DNA of 64,000 nucleotides from contig CAVUYB010000007.1 of the NCBI GenBank assembly GCA_963745595.1, forward strand, positions 62,001-126,000, given 5' to 3'. Made by a program: the position numbers and the translations under genes. Under the pieces are notes generated by a model. It made no database searches and was not told where the DNA came from. It was given only the letters and a program-made list of their open reading frames with translations. The DNA comes from DASZUK01 sp963745595. GTDB lineage: Bacteria > Actinomycetota > Acidimicrobiia > Acidimicrobiales > RAAP-2. Shown here in pieces: positions 33,192 to 40,792 of this stretch. Each line of letters opens with the position of its first letter. The stretch's first letter is position 1.

Positions 33192-34559
33192 ATGATCGTT
33201 GCCATCGCCGGCGCCTCCGGCTTCGTCGGACGGGCTCTCACGGCGCACCTGCTCGGTCGCGGGCACGACGTGGTCGCTCTCGGCCGCTCCGTGGACACCC
33301 TCTCGACGGACGTGGTGGCCATCGCGGTCGACGTCGGTAACGAACGCGCCACGGCCGAGGCGTTGGAGGGTGTCGAGGTCGCCTACTACCTCGTCCATTC
33401 GATGGCCGCCGGCGGTGGGTTCCGCGAGGTGGATCTCGACCTGGCCACCGCGTTCGGTCGGGCGGCGGCGCAGGCCGGCGTCGGCCGGATCGTCTACCTC
33501 GGAGCGCTCGGCGACGCTCCGGGCTCCGCCCACCTGGCCAGCCGGCACGAGGTGGGTGCGGCCCTGGCCGCGGCGGGCGTGGCCGTCATCGAGCTTCGAG
33601 CCGCGGTGGTGCTCGGCTCGGGCAGCATCTCCTTCGAGATGCTCCGTTACCTGACCGAGCGACTGCCGGCCATGGTCTGTCCCCGCTGGGTGCGTACGCG
33701 GATCCAGCCCGTCGCCCTGGTCGACCTGCTCGCCTACCTGGAGCAGTCGCTCGAGGTCGCCCCCGGCATCTACGAGATCGGCGGGGCCGACGTCACCACG
33801 TACCGAGAGTTGATCGCGGCGTACGCCCGCGTCCGAGGTCTACGTCCCCGCCGGATCGTCGACATCCCGTGGCTCACGCCGCACCTCTCGTCGTACTGGG
33901 TCGACCTCGTGACGCCGGTCGATCGCTCGATCAGCCATGCGCTGATCGAGAGCCTCGTCACCGAGGTGGTGGTGGTCGATCCCGAGCCGGCGAGCCGGGC
34001 GTTCTCCGTCACGCCGATGGGGGTCGAGCGTGCCCTGGCCACCGCGCTCGACGATCAGGAGGAGGACGTGACCCGTTCGTTGCTCGAGCGCCGCCGCGGT
34101 CTGGTCGACGGCGTGTACTCGGTCGTGGTCGATGTCGCCATCCCGCCGGGTGGTGAGCCGGTGCTCGAGCGCGAGCTGGAGACGATCGGTGGGCGGTTCA
34201 GTTGGTACGGCGCGGCGCCCGGGTGGATGGCCCGCATCGTCCTCGGGCGCCTCTTCGGCGAACACCTTCGACGACGCCGGCCCGCGACCATGGAGCCGGG
34301 AGCGCTCGTCGACTGGTGGTCCATCGCCGAGATCGGGTCGGGCGCCCTGGTGCTGCGGGGCGTCGGATGGTTCTCCGGTGACGCGTGGTTGGGGTACCGC
34401 GTCGGCCAAGGCGTGCTTCGCCAGGTGGCGGCGTTCCGTCCCCGCGGCATACCGGGCTTTCTCTACTGGAAGCTGCTCGGGCCGGTCCACCGCGTGGCGT
34501 TCGACCGCATGGCCCGCCACCACGTTCCCCGGGCGTCAGGCCAGATCGACGGGGAGTAG
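33192..34559 (+). CDS. atypical SDR epimerase with C-terminal DUF2867-like domain
   Basis: A 455-residue protein. The N-terminal Rossmann domain starts IAGASGFVGRALTAHLL and continues with YYLVHSMAAGG and GRIVYLGALGD (atypical NAD-binding SDR). The C-terminal ~170 residues (RFSWYGAAPGWMARIVLG, DWWSIAEIG, RVGQGVLRQVAAFRPRG) match the DUF2867 oxidoreductase-associated domain. ATG 33192 follows AAAGG. The function of this fused family is not settled. Confidence 0.78.
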   Translation: MIVAIAGASGFVGRALTAHLLGRGHDVVALGRSVDTLSTDVVAIAVDVGNERATAEALEGVEVAYYLVHSMAAGGGFREVDLDLATAFGRAAAQAGVGRIVYLGALGDAPGSAHLASRHEVGAALAAAGVAVIELRAAVVLGSGSISFEMLRYLTERLPAMVCPRWVRTRIQPVALVDLLAYLEQSLEVAPGIYEIGGADVTTYRELIAAYARVRGLRPRRIVDIPWLTPHLSSYWVDLVTPVDRSISHALIESLVTEVVVVDPEPASRAFSVTPMGVERALATALDDQEEDVTRSLLERRRGLVDGVYSVVVDVAIPPGGEPVLERELETIGGRFSWYGAAPGWMARIVLGRLFGEHLRRRRPATMEPGALVDWWSIAEIGSGALVLRGVGWFSGDAWLGYRVGQGVLRQVAAFRPRGIPGFLYWKLLGPVHRVAFDRMARHHVPRASGQIDGE

Positions 34560-34620
34560 GTCTCGACGAACCCGGTGCTCAGGCGGCAGCGCAGCGGTCA
34601 GTGGCTGGGAGCACTGTGCC

Positions 34621-35523
34621 TCAGTGTCGCATCACGACGACGGGGCATTCAGCATGCGACACGCAGTGCTCGCTGACCGAGCCGAGCAGCGAGTCAACCA
34701 GCTCCCCATGTCCTCGACTACCGACGACGAGCAGATCAGCCGACCGGGACGCGTCGACCAGCGCGGGGGCGGGGTGCTCAAGCGCCACCTGAGGCTGGAT
34801 CGTCACGGTCGGGTGTCGATGGCCAGCGGGATCCACGACCTGATGGAGGATGGTCTTCGCGTCCTCGGCCATGTCGAAGCTGGCCGGGACCGGCATGCCC
34901 CAGGCAAAACTGTTCGGCCACTGCCACGTGGTCATAGCGACGACCGTCGCACCCGTCAGCTCCGCTTCGCGCAATGCCCATTCGAGGGCCCGGGTCGACG
35001 ACTCGGACCCGTCGACACCGACCACGATGCGCTTGGGCGGGGTGTGCTGCGGGCCGTCTGCACCATCGGGCTCCGATCGTCTGGGGCGGACGACGACCAC
35101 CGGACAGTGCGCATGCAACGCGCACTTGTGGCCGACCGATCCCAGGAGCAGGCCGGCGAAGCCGCCGAGGCCGCGGGAGCCGACCACGAGCAGATCGGCC
35201 CCTTCCGACGCCTCGATCAGCGGCTTGACCGGCGAGCCGTCATCGGGGACGCTCCTGGTCACCACCCCGGGCGCCACCTTCTCGGCGTGGGCGGCGGCCT
35301 CTTCGATCAGTTTCACCAAGAGTTGCTCTACCTCGCTCGGGGTCACGAAGGCGTAGTCGGCTCCGTACGCGCCGTGGATCTCGAGAACTGATCCGGTACG
35401 AACCGCCTGGTCGGCGGCCCACTCCAGGGCCCGATCGCTGCCTTCGGAACCGTCGATCCCGACGACTACCCGATGCTCCGCCGAGCCGGCGGTCGACACT
35501 GCCGTTCCGGTTGTCACTGCCAT
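34621..35523 (-). CDS. tandem universal stress protein
   Basis: A 300-residue two-domain Usp. Domain 1 has VVVGIDGSEGSDRALEW and VVGSRGLGGFAGLLLGSVG; domain 2 has VVGVDGSESSTRALEW and VVGSRGHGELVDSLLGSVS, both with the G-2x-G-9x-G-S ATP motif. A DosR-type box on the minus strand (35586-35600) lies 63 bases upstream of ATG 35523. It is less similar to the 13180 gene than the 35755 gene is. Confidence 0.88.
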   Translation of the reverse strand: MAVTTGTAVSTAGSAEHRVVVGIDGSEGSDRALEWAADQAVRTGSVLEIHGAYGADYAFVTPSEVEQLLVKLIEEAAAHAEKVAPGVVTRSVPDDGSPVKPLIEASEGADLLVVGSRGLGGFAGLLLGSVGHKCALHAHCPVVVVRPRRSEPDGADGPQHTPPKRIVVGVDGSESSTRALEWALREAELTGATVVAMTTWQWPNSFAWGMPVPASFDMAEDAKTILHQVVDPAGHRHPTVTIQPQVALEHPAPALVDASRSADLLVVGSRGHGELVDSLLGSVSEHCVSHAECPVVVMRH

Positions 35524-35585
35524 AGCTGTCCCTCCTTCGACCGACCGTTCTCTGACGAGGATGCGCCGGAAGTCCGGCCGCGACT

Positions 35586-35600
35586 AGGGCCGTAAGTCCC
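35586..35600 (-). promoter_or_regulatory. DosR-type box upstream of leftward Usp gene
   Basis: Minus strand GGGACTTACGGCCCT, 63 bases before the start at 35523. Divergent partner box at 35624. Confidence 0.75.
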
Positions 35601-35623
35601 AGCCGACCGGTTACCGGAGATTT

Positions 35624-35638
35624 GGGACCTTCGCCTCT
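35624..35638 (+). promoter_or_regulatory. DosR-type box upstream of rightward Usp gene
   Basis: GGGACCTTCGCCTCT, the same CTCT right-half variant seen at 13044, 117 bases before ATG 35755. Confidence 0.68.
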
Positions 35639-35754
35639 GCCGGCCGCCACCACAGTGGCGTCCAATGGAGGTGCGTCGGCGCCTCGACCGGACGGTGCCG
35701 ATGCTCCCAGACGGGCCGACGGCCGGTGGTCGTCGCACGACAAAGGAGCCGACC

Positions 35755-36654
35755 ATGCTGAGTAACGAACGAGCGATCGTCGTCGGCATCGACGGGTCGC
35801 CGCATGCCCGGCTCGCCCTGAAGTGGGCGGCCGACGAGGCCCGCCTCCGGGACCTGGTCCTCCGGGTGGTCTGCGGGGCCAAACCGCATCCGCGATCGGG
35901 GTCGGCATCGTTCGCCTCCGACGTCTTTCACCAGTCCGCGCCATGGGCGCTCGTCGACGAAGCGGTCGGACTGGTGGCGACGCGCCACCCGGGCGTCATA
36001 GTCCGGGGGGAGGTCCTCCAGGCGCCGGCCGCCGAGGCTCTCGTGGAGACGGCCGAGCTCGCGGAGATGCTGGTGGTCGGTGGACGCGGTTCCGGCGGCG
36101 TCGCTGGGCTCCTCGGATCGGTGAGCCGCTCCTGCGTCCACCATGCCCGGTGCCCCCTCGTCGTCGTGCATTCCGAGCCCGTCGATCCGGTCGCATTGCC
36201 CGCCAACCGACGGATCGTCGTCGGCATCGACGGATCGCCGGGGTCCGACGGTGCCCTCAACTGGGCCCTGAAGGAAGCCGAAAGGCGCGACGCCGACGTG
36301 ACCGCGCTGTTCGTGTGGCAGTACCCGCCGGTCGGTGCCTTCATCCCGGCCCCAGTCGTCGGCTACGAGATCGAGGCCGACCAGGTAATCAAGGCGGCCC
36401 GAGCAAACGCGGCGCGGTGGCGACCGGGGGTCCACCTCGACGTCCTGTCGTACCTCGGTGCCGCGGTGCCGACATTGGTCGACGCGAGCCGACGCGCCGA
36501 CCTCCTCGTCGTCGGCCGGCGGGGACGCGGTCGGCTCCGGACGGCGCTGCTCGGGTCCACCGCAGCGCAGTGCGCCGACGATGCAACGTGCCCACTGGTG
36601 ATCGTGCCGACTGCCGACGTGCCGGCGACCGCCGCCGAGCCAGCTTGGACGTGA
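35755..36654 (+). CDS. tandem universal stress protein, paralogue of 13180 gene
   Basis: A 299-residue two-domain Usp, highly similar to the protein at 13180 through both domains (MLSNERAIVVG, LLGSVSRSC in domain 1, GRRGRGRLRTALLGSTA in domain 2). The 150 bases upstream, including the DosR-type box, are also conserved between the two loci, so a promoter-plus-gene segment was duplicated. AAAGGAG lies seven bases before ATG 35755. Followed by a GNAT gene after 29 bases. Confidence 0.88.
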   Translation: MLSNERAIVVGIDGSPHARLALKWAADEARLRDLVLRVVCGAKPHPRSGSASFASDVFHQSAPWALVDEAVGLVATRHPGVIVRGEVLQAPAAEALVETAELAEMLVVGGRGSGGVAGLLGSVSRSCVHHARCPLVVVHSEPVDPVALPANRRIVVGIDGSPGSDGALNWALKEAERRDADVTALFVWQYPPVGAFIPAPVVGYEIEADQVIKAARANAARWRPGVHLDVLSYLGAAVPTLVDASRRADLLVVGRRGRGRLRTALLGSTAAQCADDATCPLVIVPTADVPATAAEPAWT

Positions 36655-36683
36655 CGGCGCACGTCGACAGACGCCGTGGCGCC

Positions 36684-37310
36684 ATGGAGGTCAAGCGATG
36701 TCCGGAGGCTCGGGATCCTCGATATCCGATCGAGCTCGAGCTCGACGTACCGACCCGCGACGGTCCGGTCGTGCACCTCCGGCCAATCCGACCGGACGAC
36801 GGCGTCCGGCTGGCCGCGTTCCACCGCCACTTGTCGACCCGCTCCGTCCACCGGCGGTTCTTCGGCACCCATCCGGAGCTCGGACCAGCGGAGATCGAGC
36901 ACTTCACCTGTGTCGACTACGTCGACCGTCTGGCCATCGTCGCCGAGGACGCCGGCCAACTGGTGGCCGTCGGCCGTTACGAACGGATCCCGGGGACGGA
37001 CGAGGCCGAGGTGGCCTTCGTCGTCGCCGATGCCTACCAACATCACGGCATCGGGACGGTGCTCCTCGAACGGCTCGCTGATGCCGGAAGGAAACGTGGC
37101 ATCACGACGTTCATCGCGCAGACGCTCACCGAGAACCGCGAGATGCTGGACGTCTTCATGCGCTCGGGGTTCGTGGTCACGACCTCCACCGAAGACGGCA
37201 TCGTCGACGTCCGCTTCTCGATCGGTCGCCGTGACGAACCGTCGGGAATTCACACCGGGACCAATGGCCCTAGCCAGCGGCGCCGTGCCGGTCCACTATC
37301 GGTGACATGA
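36684..37310 (+). CDS. GNAT-family N-acetyltransferase
   Basis: A 208-residue acetyltransferase. The acetyl-CoA motif is YQHHGIGTVLLERL (Q/R-x-x-G-x-G/A), preceded by the beta strand EVAFVVAD; the N-terminus HLRPIRPDDG is the common first strand of this subgroup. Some dormancy-regulated actinobacterial GNATs acetylate proteins and respond to cAMP, but no cyclic-nucleotide domain is present here. Its last 54 bases contain a DosR-type box (37257-37271), and its stop overlaps the next ATG. Confidence 0.8.
   Translation: MEVKRCPEARDPRYPIELELDVPTRDGPVVHLRPIRPDDGVRLAAFHRHLSTRSVHRRFFGTHPELGPAEIEHFTCVDYVDRLAIVAEDAGQLVAVGRYERIPGTDEAEVAFVVADAYQHHGIGTVLLERLADAGRKRGITTFIAQTLTENREMLDVFMRSGFVVTTSTEDGIVDVRFSIGRRDEPSGIHTGTNGPSQRRRAGPLSVT
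37257..37271 (+). promoter_or_regulatory. DosR-type box inside the GNAT gene, upstream of ferritin-like gene
   Basis: GGGACCAATGGCCCT lies within the last codons of the GNAT gene and 35 bases before ATG 37307. The outer half-sites are perfect; the centre AAT differs. Confidence 0.6.
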
Positions 37311-37795
37311 CGACCGCAGACTACGAATCACCAAAATTGATCGGCGCCAGCACGTGGGAGGAGGCGCTCTACGAGCAGCTGACGTCCCACGAGCGAGAGG
37401 AGAGGGAACTGCTCGTCGAGTACGAAAAGACGGCCGCATCGTCACCGTCGGCCGCGGTCAGGTTCCTCACCGGGCTCATCGTCGAAGACGAACGGCGTCA
37501 CCACTCGTTGTTCCGAGACTTGGCCTCGACGCTTCGCACTGACGTCGAGCTCCGTCCCGAGCCAGCGGCTATCCCTCCCCTCGACCACATGGACTCTGAT
37601 CCCGCCCTGGCCGAGATCGCCGCCCGGCTCATCAGACACGAGCGGGCCGATCGACGGGAGCTCCACCGACTGGCCCGAGAGCTGGCGGGAGGGATCGACA
37701 CAACGATGTGGCCACTCCTCGTCGACCTGATGCGAATGGACACCGAGAAGCACATTGCCATCCTCGAGTTCGTGAAGCGGCACGCTCGGGCTTGA
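37307..37795 (+). CDS. ferritin-like/rubrerythrin-like diiron-fold protein
   Basis: A 162-residue four-helix protein. Helix 1 carries EREERELLVEYEK, helix 2 IVEDERRHHSLF, helix 3 HERADRRELHRLAREL and helix 4 MRMDTEKHIAILEFVKRH. The spaced Glu and Glu-x-x-(x)-His residues are what a ferritin-like diiron site needs. No rubredoxin domain is present. A DosR-type box 35 bases upstream fits a role in iron or peroxide handling under low oxygen. ATG overlaps the GNAT stop (ATGA). Confidence 0.7.
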   Translation: MTTADYESPKLIGASTWEEALYEQLTSHEREERELLVEYEKTAASSPSAAVRFLTGLIVEDERRHHSLFRDLASTLRTDVELRPEPAAIPPLDHMDSDPALAEIAARLIRHERADRRELHRLARELAGGIDTTMWPLLVDLMRMDTEKHIAILEFVKRHARA

Positions 37796-38241
37796 CGAAA
37801 CAGCCAAACGGCTCGCCATTCCGCGCTGATACCACACACCTCGATCGGGCAATCACTATTCAATTAATAGGACAGTAACTATTTATGCGTTAGCAAGTAT
37901 TTGCAATCTGGGCGCTGGCTCTCGCGAAACGACGTCACGTGGTTTGCTCCTCGCTGGTTGTCCCTGGTCGGACGGTAGCCGGTCGTGCTGCACACCCCTG
38001 CACACCCTGCCTGCACACCCTGCTGAACACCCCCACCTGTGCAGGGCTGCCGACGATTCCGCCGACAAACGAACGGGCACGCCAAGGGTCGTGCCATCTG
38101 ACACCAGGCGAATCGAACCGATGCCCACTCCGGGCCTGGCTTCGGGTAAGTCCGATCGAGGAGCGTCGTTCTCGCGATCGGGCTCACTCGGTGATGACCT
38201 TGAGGCTTGACCGCCGGCCGGACGGAGTGACATCATCTTTG
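37796..38241. other. AT-rich junction and repeat region at island edge
   Basis: No gene is supported across 446 bases. The 37840-37905 part is unusually AT-rich for this genome. GGGCGCT at 37910 matches the acceptor end of the tRNA-Val at 42363 over seven bases only. Three TGCACACCC repeats lie at 37989-38020. An imperfect GTGACA/TGTCAC inverted repeat (38227-38248) abuts the toxin start. Confidence 0.5.
37989..38020. repeat. three closely spaced TGCACACCC repeats
   Basis: TGCACACCC at 37989, 37999 and 38012 (spacing 10 and 13 bases), followed by a degenerate TGAACACCC. Helical phasing of about one turn suggests a protein-binding array. Confidence 0.6.
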
Positions 38242-38583
38242 GTGTCACCGTGGTTGGTCGAACTGGAGCCAGAAGCACGGACGTGGCTGGAGACTCTGCC
38301 GCCAACCGAATTCGCTGCTGCGGCCTTCCACGTCGATCGTCTGGCGGACCGGGGCGCCCGGCTACGGATGCCGCACTCCCGGTCGCTCGGCGAGGGACTG
38401 TTCGAGCTGCGGTTCGATCTCGGACGGGTGGCGCAGCGAATCACGTTCTTCGTTCCCGGCGAGACTCGGGTGGTACTGCTGACGGTCTTCCGCAAGCAGC
38501 GGTCGAACGAATGGGCCGAAGTGAACAGGGCTCGGGAGGCGATGCGACGCTGCAGCGAACAGGCCCACACGGCCGACGAGTGA
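38242..38583 (+). CDS. higB: HigB-like toxin (phage Gp49 family, RelE superfamily)
   Basis: A 113-residue protein. From GTG 38242 it reads SPWLVELEPEARTWLETLP, the usual start of Gp49-family toxins, then LPHSRSLGEGLFELRFD-like segment (MPHSRSLGEGLFELRFD) and FFVPGETRVVLLTVFRKQRS, the core strands with basic catalytic residues. The family cleaves mRNA in the ribosome. An upstream ATG at 38194 would add 16 unrelated residues. An inverted repeat (GTGACA/TGTCAC) overlapping the start may bind the antitoxin. Followed after 10 bases by the antitoxin gene. Confidence 0.75.
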   Translation: MSPWLVELEPEARTWLETLPPTEFAAAAFHVDRLADRGARLRMPHSRSLGEGLFELRFDLGRVAQRITFFVPGETRVVLLTVFRKQRSNEWAEVNRAREAMRRCSEQAHTADE

Positions 38584-38593
38584 GGTGAAGGCG

Positions 38594-38970
38594 ATGCCGA
38601 AGAGTTGGACCGAACTGAAGGCACAGCGGCTGGGCGCCATGAGTGCGGCCGAACGAGTCGAGTACGACCGCGCCTATGCCGCCGCTGCCCTGGCCGCCGA
38701 GGTCGGCGAGCGGGTACGGGAGGCCGGGAGGCTGCCGGGCTCAGCCAACGGGAGCTGGCACGACGAATGGGAACGAGCCAGGCGGCAGTGGACCGGTTGG
38801 AGGCCGGCGGCGTCGGGGCGACGCTGACGACCCTCCAGCGGGTGGCCACCGCTCTCGGGCTCGAGGTGCTCCTCGCGCCAAGGCGTTGGGCGGGGGCGTG
38901 GTCCACGGTGCGCGTGGGCGTGCACCAGTCCGGTCTGCGCCGGAGTGGGTGGCCTTGGACCGGCCGGTGA
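38594..38970 (+). pseudogene. higA: HigA-like XRE antitoxin, frameshifted
   Basis: About 125 residues when repaired. The N-terminus (MPKSWTELKAQRLG, EYDRAYAAAALAAEVGERVREA) and the downstream helix-turn-helix (GLSQRELARRMGTSQAAVDR, then LTTLQRVATALGLEVLL) are in different frames; a missing C near 38726 (GCCGGG for GCCCGGG) accounts for it. Length is exactly one base short of a multiple of three. If real, toxin would be unopposed, which argues for a sequencing error or for a separate immunity source. Confidence 0.7.
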
Positions 38971-39027
38971 GCGTGCACGCCCGGGTGGTGCCGACCACCG
39001 CGACGAGCTCATCGCAGGCGGCGACCG

Positions 39028-39420
39028 TCACGTCGATGACTTCTTGTCGGTGTCCACGCTCTCGGCCAACAGCTCCAAGAGCGCGGAAGCTTTTCCCATG
39101 ATCTCGAGGGCGGTCTTGGTCCGGGCCAGTTCGGCCTCAGTACGCGCCTGACGGCGCTTCAGCTTCTCGAGCTCCACCTCGGCCGGGTGGCGCTTGGACT
39201 GGCGGGTCCTCGTCTCTAGCGCCCCGAGCGCCCGGCCTCGCGAGCCTGGCGCCACTCGGTGATCTGGGAGGAGTAGAGGCCCTCTCGGCGCAGCACCGAG
39301 CCATTCAGCCCCTCCTCAGTGGCTTCGTACTCGGCCAGGATGGCCAGCTTGTACTCGGCGGCGAACCGCCGCGCCCGTTGCTCGTCGCTGCTCGCCGTGC
39401 GCCGAGGCAGCCCATCGGGG
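39028..39420 (-). mobile_element. IS3-type transposase OrfA remnant
   Basis: An OrfA-like protein of about 115-125 residues: FAAEYKLAILAEYEATEEG, LLRREGLYSS-like (VLRREGLYSSQITEWRQ), then a leucine-zipper-like C-terminus (KLKRRQARTEAELARTKTAL, ALLELLAESVDTDKK). The frame breaks near 39230, where one G of a short G-run is missing. No OrfB follows, and inverted repeats are not obvious. It reads in frame from the preceding gene at 39421-40575, suggesting the element truncated that gene. Confidence 0.65.
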
Positions 39421-40575
39421 CCTAGTTGATTCACCGGGATGAACGTCGAGAAGGAGTTCTGGGACTGGTCAGCGACGGTGGCCTGATTCCGCGCAAGTTG
39501 ACCTGACGGAGGCTCTCCAGCTACCAGACGAAGGAACGCTTCCTCCCACGTTGAGGTTCCGACAATGCTCTGAATCAGGCCCTCCACGACGTCTCTGGGC
39601 AGCGATACGGGATAGGTGTGGCGAACGAGCCCGATGTCTTGCCCTGCAAAGTCCTGGAGTCTGGCGACAGCCCTTTCGCGGAGGTCTCCCAACTTGTACT
39701 TCTCGGCGCGCTGTGCGGCATCGGTCAGGTGACTCACGGCGATCATCGGTTCGGAGACCTCGGCGGCCTCGAGCAGCGCCTCGATCTCCTCTCGATGGAG
39801 CCGCTCGGTGACCGCTGGTTCGATGCCTGGCCGGCTCAGTTCCAGTTGGATGGAGGAGAGGGTGTTCCACAGGTCACCTCGGTAACGGGCACGTGCCGTA
39901 GCCAGGAGATCGTTCAACTCATCCGCCTGGACCCGGTCATGAGCGAGTGGCTCGATGAATCCCAGAACCACCCCTGCGCCAGCATCCTTGTCGGCGAGGG
40001 CGATGCGAGCCGCATCTACGAGTCGCCTCAGGACCTCGGCAGCAAGTTCCTCTTGACCGGTGCGTCTGGCCAGATCCAGAGCGCGCTCCAGCGCCTTGAC
40101 AGCTCCGAGCGCTACTTGGATTCTGGCGACCTCCTCCATCTCCGGTGGGTTCGGGTAGTGCCCGGCGAGTTCGATGTAGGCCTCCACCGCCGCCGCGCGC
40201 GTGATCCCGACGGTCGCCGCGGCGCGTGATGAAGCAGAGGTCATGGAGCCGGGCCCGGGCCACCGGTGCCGTGACTCGATCAGCACAGCGCTCCCAGGTC
40301 ACCAAAGCCCACTCGGGCATCTGGTCAATCGGCGGTGGATTGGAGAAATCTCCAAACTGGGAGATAGGTCCGAAGTACAGCTCATCGGTCTTCGCCTGTG
40401 AGTTCTCAATGTATAGGAATGCATCCGAAATCGCTACATCCGGCGTCTCGGTCTCCTCTTGGGCGATGTCCAGACGTTGCTGGACGTCCAAACATCTCAC
40501 GGCACCTTCGCTGGCCCTGTCGATCCGCTGCACCAGATCCTCGAGTGCGTCACCCTCTGGGGCTTCAACGGCCAT
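39421..40575 (-). pseudogene. helical accessory gene (DUF7380/DUF4209-like), frameshifted and truncated
   Basis: About 385 residues remain. From ATG 40575 (MAVEAPEGDALEDLVQRI) it has AFLYIENSQAKTDELYFGPI, PPPIDQMPEWALVTWERCAD and ARLHDLCFI, then after a one-base shift near 40225 a helical stretch (AYIELAGHYPNPPEMEEVAR) ending STFIPVNQLGPDGLP, where OrfA sequence begins. The motif order reminds me of DUF4209-containing proteins, whose C-terminal HEPN-like domain would be missing here; this assignment is tentative. Base composition is lower in GC than the flanks. It lies downstream of the HEPN-like gene on the same strand. Confidence 0.5.
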
Positions 40576-40792
40576 TTCACGATCTTTACATACCGGATTC
40601 CCGACGCCGCGCCGGAACCTGCAATTGACAGGTTTAGCTCTCGCGATGTCCTGACCCATTGCCGAAGCTGCCTCACGTGCACCGCCGACGCCTGCCGATT
40701 GAGCTGACTCATCAGTAGCACACGAGCCAGCTCGTCGATCTGGCCAGTTGCTCAGGTTTAACCTCGCGGCCCGTCGCAATTGACGCCGACGT

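Noticed and set aside
37910..37916. GGGCGCT matching the acceptor end of tRNA-Val as a left attachment site
   Set aside because: Seven bases are too few; the following bases diverge, so it is likely chance.
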